Shown here piece by piece: positions 8,160 through 15,838 of a DNA stretch of 64,000 nt; the first letter of the stretch is position 1; each line of letters begins with the position of its first letter. Below the pieces are notes generated by a model. The model had not been told where the DNA came from. It ran no database searches and saw nothing but the letters and a program-made list of their open reading frames with translations. The stretch covers positions 5,764,501-5,828,500 of the forward strand of contig NZ_CP073766.1 in assembly GCF_018255755.1 (NCBI RefSeq), read 5' to 3'. The stretch is from Chitinophaga sp. HK235. Its GTDB lineage: Bacteria > Bacteroidota > Bacteroidia > Chitinophagales > Chitinophagaceae. The translations under genes were made by a program, and so were the position numbers.

Positions 8160-11021
8160 TTATTTTTTAAACACATTGTCGTAAGTGATAGCGAAGTAGT
8201 ATAACCCACGGATGGTAGGGCCTCCCACATACTGGAAATAAGGGGTGTTCAGCAGATTGGAAGCACCCAGTTTAAAGGATGTTTTGATTTTGGGAACACG
8301 GTAGGTTACCTGTGCATCAACAGTGCTGTAGGCTGGCACATCTGCATTACCGAAGAGGTTCTGCCAGTAGAAAGTATCCTGCCAGTGCCATACAACGTTG
8401 AAGCCTATATTTTTATACAGGTTACGGTTACCAATGCTGATGTTGGTAAACCATTCCGGCGTGTTGAAACCTGGTACCAGCGCGTCGTCTTTGGTCTTGT
8501 CCTGTGCCAGCTTGTTGAAGTTGGCATTGCCGCTCACTGTATAGTTTTTGTAGATATCATAAGTGACTGCCAGCGCAAATCCGTAGTTGTTCACAGTGGA
8601 TTTACTGTTGGTCCATACACGATATCTGTTTTGCAGGTTTTTATCCAGCATCTGTTTTAATACAGCAGCATCCGGGTTATTCACATTACCGGTTTGTGGC
8701 ACTACCGCTTCAATCTGCCCGATAAAATGTTTATAGGAGCTGTAGTAGCCGTCCACATCAACGAACAGTTTATTGTCCAGCAATACCGCTTTGTAACCTG
8801 CTTCAAAAGAGGTGATCTGCTCCGGTACGATTGGGTCCAGGTTGGCCACTTTCAGGATGCCGGCATTTTTGGCGGCGGCCACGTCTTTGGTAACATGGTC
8901 AGCGTTTACGGTTTTGTTCACTGCTACGTTGAAGGCATCAACAGAGCTGGTAAGAAAAGAATTTTTAAAATAACCCAGTCCATCTTCAATGAAAGCAAGG
9001 CCGCCCACGCGCCGTACCTGTCCGTTGTTCACGAAAGAATAAGCTTCAAACAGAGAAGGGAAGCGGAATCCATTCTGCCAGGAAATACGGAAGTTGTGTT
9101 TATCTTTTATCGTATATACGGCAGCGATACGGGGATTGACTTTACCGGCAAACTCCTGGTTTTTATCATAGCGTAGGGAGCCGGTAAGTTTTAAGGCGTC
9201 GTTGAAGAACGATTTACTGATCTGGGCAAAGCCACCCACTTTACCATACCAGATATGTTTGCCGCCTTCCTGGTTACGTTTGTCCAGTGGCCGGGTGAAG
9301 TCTACGAAGTTGTTGCCATCAGGTATGATTTCGTAGGTGCGGTAGTCTGCGCCTACCAGTACATCGGCAAACTTGATGTATTTACGCAGGTTCCAGGTGC
9401 CTTCTGTATGATAAAAACGGCTCTTTTGCAGCAGGGCAGCGCCACCGGTGGTGTTGGCAGGGTTCCTGGAGGTAGGGTAAATATCCCAGTCGTTGATGGT
9501 TTTGATTTTATCACGCTGGGCTTCAAATTCAGGAGTTCCGGGAACAAAGCGGCCGGCATCGGCGAAGGCGCGGGCTGCCTGATGAGCAGCTACCAGGTCC
9601 TTCCCTTCGGTGAGGGCTTTGTTGAGGCCGGTGGTATAATCTGTCCCCCAGGCTTTATCTGTCTTGAAAGATTTTTCCAGATTGTCGGCCAGCGGATTCA
9701 TGTTGTAGGAATTGCCGGTGTTTTCTATGGAGATATAAGACCTTACGGTAAAGTCAGGGTGTACGAGTTCCAGCTTGTGATTGCTGACGGTTACACCTTT
9801 AAGGCCGATACGGTTGCCGCGTTGGAAGAAGCCATCCATTTGTCCCCAGCGGGAAGACCAGGATATTTCCATTTTGTGTGGCAGCCTGAAGTTGAGTGAC
9901 CCATCTATTTTAGTATTGCGTACAGTATAGTCACCTACGAGGTCTTTCTCCCAGTAGCCTGTGCGGTGTACGGTGTAGGCGCGTCCATCTTTGTCGGTGA
10001 TGGGAATATTGCCCTGGTCGGCATATTTGTTCCAGTTGTCGGCGGCGATATTGTTTGGGCCGCTCAGCTGGGGAAAGTCGGGATTGATCTTGCTTTGCGG
10101 GGTGAAGTCATCATGACTGTCTGCATACCAGTCGGTACCCTGCATGTAGCTGGCGTTGATTTTCCAGGCAAACCATTTGGAGTAGGCCTGTGCATAGCGT
10201 ATAGCCGTTTCTGTGAGTGGTTTGGGACTGCTGCCGTTGCCGTCAAAGTGATTGAAAGCGATTTTCTGATAAACACTGACACCCTGGTAATCAAAAGGAT
10301 TTTTAGTGACCAGGTTAGACATGCCATTGATGGCATTCATGCCATATAAGGCAGAAGACGCGCCAGGCGTTACTTCCACGCTCTGGATGTCCAGCTCCGT
10401 AGGTCCGATGGCGTTACCCAGCGGAACGCCGAGAGTGGCGGCCTGGTTGTCTACCCCATCTACCAGCTGCATAAAGCGGAAGTTGTTGGGCACGTTAAAA
10501 CCGCGGGTATTAAATACTTTGAAGGTAAGGCCGGCAGTGGTCATCTGTACTCCTTTCAGGTTGCCAAGGGCATCGTAAAAGGTGGGTGATGGTGTTTCCT
10601 TTAAGGCCCGTATGTCCAGTTTTTCGATGGCTACGGGTGACCGGAGCATTTTCTCCTGCTGACGGGAAGCGGATACCACTACCTCGTTGACCAGTAACGA
10701 CTGGGTATATAGCTGTATGGCTACTTTACTGTTGCTGTTTTTTACTTCAAATTCCTGTGGCTGGTAACCGATCAGCCGGATCACCAGTTTAAGCGGAAAC
10801 CGGGTATTGGTTGTCAGTTGAAAACGGCCGGAAGTGTCTGTGGTGGTGCCAAAAGAGGTGCCTTTTATCTGGACAGATGCGCCCGGCAGGCCATAGCTGT
10901 GGTCGTCAGTGATTTTGCCCTCAATGACGTAGGAGCCGTTCAGCTGTGCGTGGGTTAGGGCCGGGCTGAATACCAGCAATAAAAGCAGGTATTTTGCCAG
11001 TAAGGGTAAGAACTTTTGCAT
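8160..11021 (-). CDS. TonB-dependent receptor with carboxypeptidase-regulatory-like domain
   Basis: The 953-residue outer-membrane receptor begins with a signal peptide ending THAQ, then a CarboxypepD_reg-like domain (about residues 30-110: VIEGKITDDHSYGLPGASVQIKG). A TonB-box/plug start follows (LLVNEVVVSASRQQEKM), then the plug (FNTRGFNVPNNFRFMQLVDGVDNQ, VEVTPGASSALYGMNAING) and a long barrel ending YYFAITYDNVFKK. No SusD partner adjoins it, so it is not a SusC-type glycan system. The substrate is unknown; metal chelates, cobalamin or a sulfur compound are possibilities. It has a well-matched Bacteroidota promoter and an operator-like dyad upstream (11147-11195), so it is probably regulated. 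Confidence 0.92.
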   Translation of the reverse strand: MQKFLPLLAKYLLLLLVFSPALTHAQLNGSYVIEGKITDDHSYGLPGASVQIKGTSFGTTTDTSGRFQLTTNTRFPLKLVIRLIGYQPQEFEVKNSNSKVAIQLYTQSLLVNEVVVSASRQQEKMLRSPVAIEKLDIRALKETPSPTFYDALGNLKGVQMTTAGLTFKVFNTRGFNVPNNFRFMQLVDGVDNQAATLGVPLGNAIGPTELDIQSVEVTPGASSALYGMNAINGMSNLVTKNPFDYQGVSVYQKIAFNHFDGNGSSPKPLTETAIRYAQAYSKWFAWKINASYMQGTDWYADSHDDFTPQSKINPDFPQLSGPNNIAADNWNKYADQGNIPITDKDGRAYTVHRTGYWEKDLVGDYTVRNTKIDGSLNFRLPHKMEISWSSRWGQMDGFFQRGNRIGLKGVTVSNHKLELVHPDFTVRSYISIENTGNSYNMNPLADNLEKSFKTDKAWGTDYTTGLNKALTEGKDLVAAHQAARAFADAGRFVPGTPEFEAQRDKIKTINDWDIYPTSRNPANTTGGAALLQKSRFYHTEGTWNLRKYIKFADVLVGADYRTYEIIPDGNNFVDFTRPLDKRNQEGGKHIWYGKVGGFAQISKSFFNDALKLTGSLRYDKNQEFAGKVNPRIAAVYTIKDKHNFRISWQNGFRFPSLFEAYSFVNNGQVRRVGGLAFIEDGLGYFKNSFLTSSVDAFNVAVNKTVNADHVTKDVAAAKNAGILKVANLDPIVPEQITSFEAGYKAVLLDNKLFVDVDGYYSSYKHFIGQIEAVVPQTGNVNNPDAAVLKQMLDKNLQNRYRVWTNSKSTVNNYGFALAVTYDIYKNYTVSGNANFNKLAQDKTKDDALVPGFNTPEWFTNISIGNRNLYKNIGFNVVWHWQDTFYWQNLFGNADVPAYSTVDAQVTYRVPKIKTSFKLGASNLLNTPYFQYVGGPTIRGLYYFAITYDNVFKK

Positions 11022-11146
11022 GATGTGGTAGATATTATATCATTATAGATGTTGGTATGATGGTACTGTAATAGGGGCTTGAATGCCGGTGCTGGGCCTC
11101 AACATCGGTGTAAAAACATGCTATGTGCAAATCGAAAAGCCATATA

Positions 11147-11165
11147 GTCTATAGAATTGGTAGAC
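11147..11165 (-). promoter_or_regulatory. Operator-like dyad overlapping the predicted start site of the TonB receptor
   Basis: The 19-bp site has arms GTCTA and TAGAC separated by 9 bp (read on minus: GTCTACCAATTCTATAGAC). Its upstream edge touches the -7 element at 11165, so a bound protein would cover the transcription start. The cognate regulator is not identifiable from the window. Confidence 0.45.
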
Positions 11166-11195
11166 AAATATAAACCGGGTATTTCTGATTTCAAA
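11165..11195 (-). promoter_or_regulatory. Bacteroidota-type promoter of the TonB receptor
   Basis: On the minus strand TTTG (11195-11192) is followed after exactly 19 nt by TATATTTG (11172-11165), a full match to the Bacteroidota consensus TTTG-N19-TAnnTTTG. The predicted start is near 11158. Confidence 0.72.
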
Positions 11196-11334
11196 ATACT
11201 GCAGTGAAAATAAATTGTAAGTGATTGAGAATGAAATGTAAAAAAATCCGGAAAATAGTGATGAAGTAGGATGATCTTAGGGAATAGGTTATACTCCGGA
11301 GGTTTTAGGATATTGTAGTCATAGCGTAGTTGCC

Positions 11335-11366
11335 AATAAAAAAGGTTGCCTTTTAAAAGGCAACCT
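11335..11366 (-). terminator. Rho-independent terminator of lspA
   Basis: The palindrome AGGTTGCCTT-TTAA-AAGGCAACCT (11343-11366) is followed on the minus strand by a run of T (complement of 11342-11337). It lies 45 bp past the lspA stop. Confidence 0.88.
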
Positions 11367-11411
11367 CATTAATATGTTTATCATCTGCCGAAGGCAGTAT
11401 CAGTTTAAAAA

Positions 11412-12062
11412 TCAGGCAGTCTGATCAGCCTTGATCGCGCTTCCCTGCTGCTGGGCCGTATGTTTGGCAAAGAAACGTTTCTGGAACAGCAGGATCGTGA
11501 TCACGCCAATGGAGATGGCCGCATCGGCGATATTGAACACCGGCCGGAAGAATACGAAGTAGTCACCACCTTTAAAAGGTATCCAGCTGGGCAGATAACC
11601 TTCATAGATGGGGAAATAGAGCATATCTACCACACGACCGTGGAGAAAGCTGCCATAACCGCCACCGGGAGGCATGAACTTAGCCACTTCATAACCGATG
11701 CTATCGTTGAAAATAAGGCCGTAGAACATACTGTCTATCAGGTTGCCTGCAGCGCCAGCGAGGATCAGGGATCCGCAGATCAGCAGACCGATGCTGTATT
11801 TTTCACGGATAAGCTTTTTCATGTATACGAAACCGGCTACCACTGCTACCAAACGGAAAGTGGTAAGGAGGATCTTACCGAAGTCGCCACCGAACTTGAG
11901 TCCATACGCCATCCCTTCATTCTCAATGAAATGGATGCGGAACCAGTTGGGGAAAATGATGAACTCCTGTTGCATAAACATGTGCGTCTTGATCCAGAAC
12001 TTCAGGGTCTGATCAACAATCAGGATAAGGATAACGATAAGTACTACGTGACGATATTTCAA
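11412..12062 (-). CDS. lspA: Lipoprotein signal peptidase (signal peptidase II)
   Basis: This inner-membrane aspartyl protease removes signal peptides from diacylglyceryl-modified prolipoproteins; several lipoproteins in the window are potential substrates. The 216-residue protein has four hydrophobic segments. The conserved blocks are VDQTLKFW, GAAGNLIDSMFYG, GRVVDMLYFP and FNIADAAISIG; the Asp residues of the last two form the catalytic pair. It is longer than the usual 160-170 residues because of an insertion before the GRVVD block and a polar C-terminal tail. The only start that keeps the conserved N-terminal Asp is a TTG at 12062, with a -7 element 18 nt upstream. Confidence 0.94.
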   Translation of the reverse strand: MKYRHVVLIVILILIVDQTLKFWIKTHMFMQQEFIIFPNWFRIHFIENEGMAYGLKFGGDFGKILLTTFRLVAVVAGFVYMKKLIREKYSIGLLICGSLILAGAAGNLIDSMFYGLIFNDSIGYEVAKFMPPGGGYGSFLHGRVVDMLYFPIYEGYLPSWIPFKGGDYFVFFRPVFNIADAAISIGVITILLFQKRFFAKHTAQQQGSAIKADQTA

Positions 12063-12080
12063 CTGATATTAAAATTTTGT

Positions 12081-12088
12081 CAAAAATA
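12081..12088 (-). promoter_or_regulatory. Candidate -7 element for lspA
   Basis: TATTTTTG on the minus strand matches TAnnTTTG fully and lies 18 nt before the TTG start of lspA. A weak TTCG stands 18 nt further upstream. Confidence 0.45.
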
Positions 12089-12123
12089 ACAGATTATTTC
12101 AAAGTCCGAAGCCTGCAATATCA

Positions 12124-14667
12124 TTATTCCTGGAAATATACCCTTTTCACCCGCTGTGAAATTCCTGTTAATATTTCGTAGGCAATTGTGTCTGCCCAGT
12201 CTGCCAATTGCTGCACAGGCAGGTCTTCGCCGAATACAATCACCTCGTCGCCCTCCATAATATCGGGGATATGGGTCACGTCCAGCATAAGCATGTCCAT
12301 GGCTACTACGCCTATTACCGGTGCAAGTTTACCGCGGATGAGCATCTTTCCTACCCCATTGCCTAACCGGCGGGGGTAACCGTCAGCATACCCGATACGG
12401 ACAGTGGCGGTGACAGCCGGGGCCTCAGCGGTCCATTTGGCGCCATAACCCACGGTTTCACCCGGATCCAGGTTTTTAAGCTGTGCCACAGTCGTTTTCA
12501 GCGTGCTGACACTACGCAGCTGATCCTGAATGCCATTGCTATAGTCAAAGCCGTACATACCGATACCCAACCGCACCATATCGAGCTGCAGGTCCGGATG
12601 ACGGGTGATGCCTGCACTGTTGGAAATATGGCGGATTACCGTATATCCCAGCGCTTTCTGCAATTCGTGGCTCATTTCGTAGAACAGGCGTCCCTGCTGC
12701 TGTGTGAGTGCATCTTTCGCAGGGTCTTCGCTGGCTGCCAGGTGGCTGAAAATAGACTGTACCTTCAGCAGCTGGCTGGCGGTGAGGGCCTGAGAAAGTT
12801 CCGGAATATCTTTTTTCACAAAACCAAGACGATGCATACCGGTGTCCAGCTTGATATGTATCGGAAACTCCGTTTTACCGGCTGCGCTTACTTCTTCCAT
12901 AAACTGCAGCAGGATATGCATGGAATAGATTTCCGGTTCCAGGTTCCAGTGCAGAATAGCATCAAAGCTGGCTGGTTCGGGGTTCATCACCATAATAGGC
13001 ATGGTAATGCCGGCTCTGCGCAGCTCCACGCCTTCATCGGCATAGGCTACCGCCAGATAATCCACCCCGTGGAATTGCAGCAGATTGGCAATTTCGAAAC
13101 TGCCGCTGCCATAGGAGAAGGCTTTCACCATGGCCATCAGCTTGGTGTCCGGCTTCAGCATAGACTGATACAACTTCACATTGTGTGCAATCGCTGAAAG
13201 ATTGATCTCCAGGATGGTCTGATGGGCTTTCTGCTCCAGCAGCTTACCAATACGTTCAAACTGAAAAATGCGGGAACCTTTTACCAGGATGGTTTCGTTC
13301 TCGAAATCGTCTGAGTTGAACTGCTGGATATATTCATCGGTGGTATTGAAGAACTGTGTTTTTAATCCTTCTACCTGTTGAAAGCTTTTCTTTTCCCTGC
13401 CGATGTTTTTACCGATGGCGATCAGTTTGTTGATATGCTTTTTGTGCAACAGGTCTGCTACTTCTTCATACAGGGAAGCATCGCTTTTCCCGCTTTGCAG
13501 GATATCGCTGAGTATCACGCTACGGGTAGCATGCTGTTGTTGCTGCTGCAGGAAGTCGAGTGCAATGGTCAGTGAACCCAGGTCGAGGTTATAGCTGTCA
13601 TTGATCACAGAACTGTTGTTGATGCCCTGTTTCAGCTCCAGGCGCATGGCGATGTTGCTGAGCAGGTCCATACGTTGCTGGATCACTTCCTGTTCTTTGC
13701 CCAGATACAGCATGAGGGCCCAGCAGTGGATCGCATTTTCGATAGATCCTTCATCCACAAAAGGGATGGTGATATGCAGCGTTTCCTGTTTGTACAGGGC
13801 TTCGATGCGGGTATGGTTATCGTTTTTGTCGACGCTTACAATACGGAGGTCGGCATCTGTTTTTCTGGACCAGGAAAACAGTTCCGGACCACCGCCGCCG
13901 CCTTCCTGTGTTTCCTTTTTGCCTACCTGGCTGTGGAAGGACAGTACACACTCATTGAGGGCGAGATAGTCCTTGCAATAGATCAGAATGTCGCTTTTTG
14001 CGAAAAGGACCAGTTTTTCGTTGATCTTTTGCCGGATGTTGAGGAAGCCTTCACTATGTGCTTCGCCGATATTGGTGAAGATGCCGATGGTAGGGCGGAT
14101 GATCTTCTCCAGGTTGACCATTTCTCCCGGCTGGGAAATCCCTGCTTCAAAAATGGCCAGCTGGTGTTCGGGCTTCATCTGCCATACAGAGAGCGGCACA
14201 CCAATCTGTGAATTATAGCTTTTCGGGCTGCGGACAATGTTGTAGTCCTTTTCCAGCAACTGGTACAACCATTCTTTGACGATGGTTTTTCCATTACTGC
14301 CGGTGATACCGATAACAGGAACATGAAACTGATGGCGATGAAATGCGACCAGTGTGTGTAATGCCTGTAAGGTATCTTTTACCAGGATAAAGTTGGCTTT
14401 AGGATATTTTTCCAATGGCACGGGCTCACTCACAATAAAGTTGCTTACCCCTTTGCGGTACAGCTCTTCAATGTACTGATGAGCATTCCGCCTGGGGCTT
14501 ACCAAGGGTATGAACAGCGATGTTTCAGGGAAGCTCAGCTTCCGGCTGTCCAATAAGAGATGTTCAATTTCAGAAAATCCGGTCTCCTGCAACAATTCTC
14601 CTTTGAGCGTTTTGTTGATGCTTGCTGCGTTATACACTTTTATCAGATTTGAATAATCAGTTGACAA
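12124..14667 (-). CDS. MurF-alanine racemase fusion protein
   Basis: The 847-residue protein joins a Mur-ligase-like half (about 1-455) to a complete PLP-dependent alanine racemase (about 470-847). The ligase half keeps the ATP loop ITGSNGKT. In place of the usual DxYNANPxSM it has NDSYNLDLGSL, and the KGEL block with the carbamylated Lys is replaced (RQKINEKLVLF). The racemase half has the PLP lysine in AMVKAFSYGSG and the catalytic Tyr region ETVGYGAKW. A canonical murF is present at 24265. I therefore infer that D-Ala supply is the main activity and that the ligase half may be reduced or regulatory. The start appears to be TTG at 14667, because no in-frame ATG or GTG exists before the conserved region. 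It follows terC by 33 bp. Confidence 0.9.
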   Translation of the reverse strand: MSTDYSNLIKVYNAASINKTLKGELLQETGFSEIEHLLLDSRKLSFPETSLFIPLVSPRRNAHQYIEELYRKGVSNFIVSEPVPLEKYPKANFILVKDTLQALHTLVAFHRHQFHVPVIGITGSNGKTIVKEWLYQLLEKDYNIVRSPKSYNSQIGVPLSVWQMKPEHQLAIFEAGISQPGEMVNLEKIIRPTIGIFTNIGEAHSEGFLNIRQKINEKLVLFAKSDILIYCKDYLALNECVLSFHSQVGKKETQEGGGGGPELFSWSRKTDADLRIVSVDKNDNHTRIEALYKQETLHITIPFVDEGSIENAIHCWALMLYLGKEQEVIQQRMDLLSNIAMRLELKQGINNSSVINDSYNLDLGSLTIALDFLQQQQQHATRSVILSDILQSGKSDASLYEEVADLLHKKHINKLIAIGKNIGREKKSFQQVEGLKTQFFNTTDEYIQQFNSDDFENETILVKGSRIFQFERIGKLLEQKAHQTILEINLSAIAHNVKLYQSMLKPDTKLMAMVKAFSYGSGSFEIANLLQFHGVDYLAVAYADEGVELRRAGITMPIMVMNPEPASFDAILHWNLEPEIYSMHILLQFMEEVSAAGKTEFPIHIKLDTGMHRLGFVKKDIPELSQALTASQLLKVQSIFSHLAASEDPAKDALTQQQGRLFYEMSHELQKALGYTVIRHISNSAGITRHPDLQLDMVRLGIGMYGFDYSNGIQDQLRSVSTLKTTVAQLKNLDPGETVGYGAKWTAEAPAVTATVRIGYADGYPRRLGNGVGKMLIRGKLAPVIGVVAMDMLMLDVTHIPDIMEGDEVIVFGEDLPVQQLADWADTIAYEILTGISQRVKRVYFQE

Positions 14668-14700
14668 CCTGTTACGACTCCAATAACAGTTGTTTTTTTA

Positions 14701-15636
14701 TTAGGCTTTTCCTTCCGGCATTTCTTTTTTCTGATGATGGAGCGAGTACCAGATTGCTCCTCCAAGACAAAGAATAATCACTATTAGCGATACATATACC
14801 GGTATATGGATAAAGTATTCTGCCAGCATTTTTAGTCCAATGAATATAAGTACAATGGAAATACCCTGGGGCAGATAATCAAATTTATCTACCGCTCCTC
14901 TCAACAGAAAAAACAGGGACCTCAATCCCAGTACGGCGAAAATGTTGGAGGTGTATACCACGACCGGTTGCTGTGAGATAGCAAATACCGCCGGTATGGA
15001 ATCCAGAGCAAAAATAACATCGGTAACAGCGAGCATCGCGACTACCAAAGATAACGTAGTCAGATACACCTTATTATTTTTGCGGATCACAAATTTTCCA
15101 TTGGCTTCTTCATGCGTTACCCGCAGGTATTTGTTCATAAACCGATAAACGATGTTTTCTTCCGGTTTGAACTCATCACTGACCTTGGCCGTAAACATTT
15201 TAATCCCTGTATACAGCAGAAACACGCCGAAAATATATAATATCCAGTGAAACCGACTGATGAGCACCACGCCCACACTGATAAAAACAGCCCGGAACAC
15301 GAGTGCCATCAGGATGCCTATCAATAATACACGCGAGTAGTGCTCTTCCCTTATCTTAAAAAAACTAAAAATGAGAATAAATACAAAGATGTTGTCCATG
15401 GAGAGCGATTTCTCCATGAGATAAGCGCTCATAAAATTGATCGCCGTTTCAGATCCATCTTCAAACCACATAAAGCCAAAGAACAATACGGCCAGCCCAA
15501 TCCAGAAAATACTTTGCCAGAAGGCGGTTTTAAGTGTTGTTTTTGTATTTTTTTTGCTGAATAAACCAAGATCAAAAACTAAAGCCAGGACTATCACAAT
15601 ACCAAATATGAGATATGTCCACTGGATCGGTGTCAT
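14701..15636 (-). CDS. TerC family integral membrane protein
   Basis: I chose the ATG at 15636 (MTPIQWTYLIFGIVIVL), which begins directly with the first membrane segment; the longer frame to 15714 adds an unlikely N-terminus. The 311-residue protein has about eight to nine membrane segments. Acidic family motifs are EKSLSMDNIFVF and VTDVIFALDSIPAVFAI, which form the putative metal path. Members such as Alx and YceF-type proteins export manganese and help metallate secreted proteins; others are linked to tellurite resistance. Metal export is the likelier role here, but nothing nearby confirms it. It may be co-transcribed with murF-alr and lspA. Confidence 0.9.
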   Translation of the reverse strand: MTPIQWTYLIFGIVIVLALVFDLGLFSKKNTKTTLKTAFWQSIFWIGLAVLFFGFMWFEDGSETAINFMSAYLMEKSLSMDNIFVFILIFSFFKIREEHYSRVLLIGILMALVFRAVFISVGVVLISRFHWILYIFGVFLLYTGIKMFTAKVSDEFKPEENIVYRFMNKYLRVTHEEANGKFVIRKNNKVYLTTLSLVVAMLAVTDVIFALDSIPAVFAISQQPVVVYTSNIFAVLGLRSLFFLLRGAVDKFDYLPQGISIVLIFIGLKMLAEYFIHIPVYVSLIVIILCLGGAIWYSLHHQKKEMPEGKA

Positions 15637-15764
15637 GAATCGCTCGCTTTTTATGAGCAGCAAAGATAGGCAATTCTGCTCACGCAAAGCTTTAAAGAAG
15701 GCAAAGGAACACAAGAGAATGTTAAAAATTACGCACGCAAAGGCGTAAAATTCACACTAAGGCA

Positions 15765-15816
15765 TTAAAAAAAGCAAAGCGACGAAAGATGGTTGAATGT
15801 ACTTTGTCGCTTTGCT
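15765..15816 (-). terminator. Terminator of the gldFG operon
   Basis: An 11-bp inverted repeat (AGCAAAGCGAC / GTCGCTTTGCT) with a 22-nt loop is followed on the minus strand by TTTTTT. It lies 23 bp past the gldG stop. Confidence 0.75.
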
Positions 15817-15838
15817 CTCTTCAATTTCTTTACGTCAT

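Larger units (their letters stand above)
11022..11411. other. 390-bp intergenic region holding the TonB receptor promoter and the lspA terminator
   Basis: No coding sequence is supported here. The part nearest the receptor (11022 to about 11158) would be a leader of roughly 135 nt. It is followed upstream by a dyad and promoter (11147-11195), about 140 bp of AT-rich DNA without recognisable structure, and the lspA terminator (11335-11366). Confidence 0.7.
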
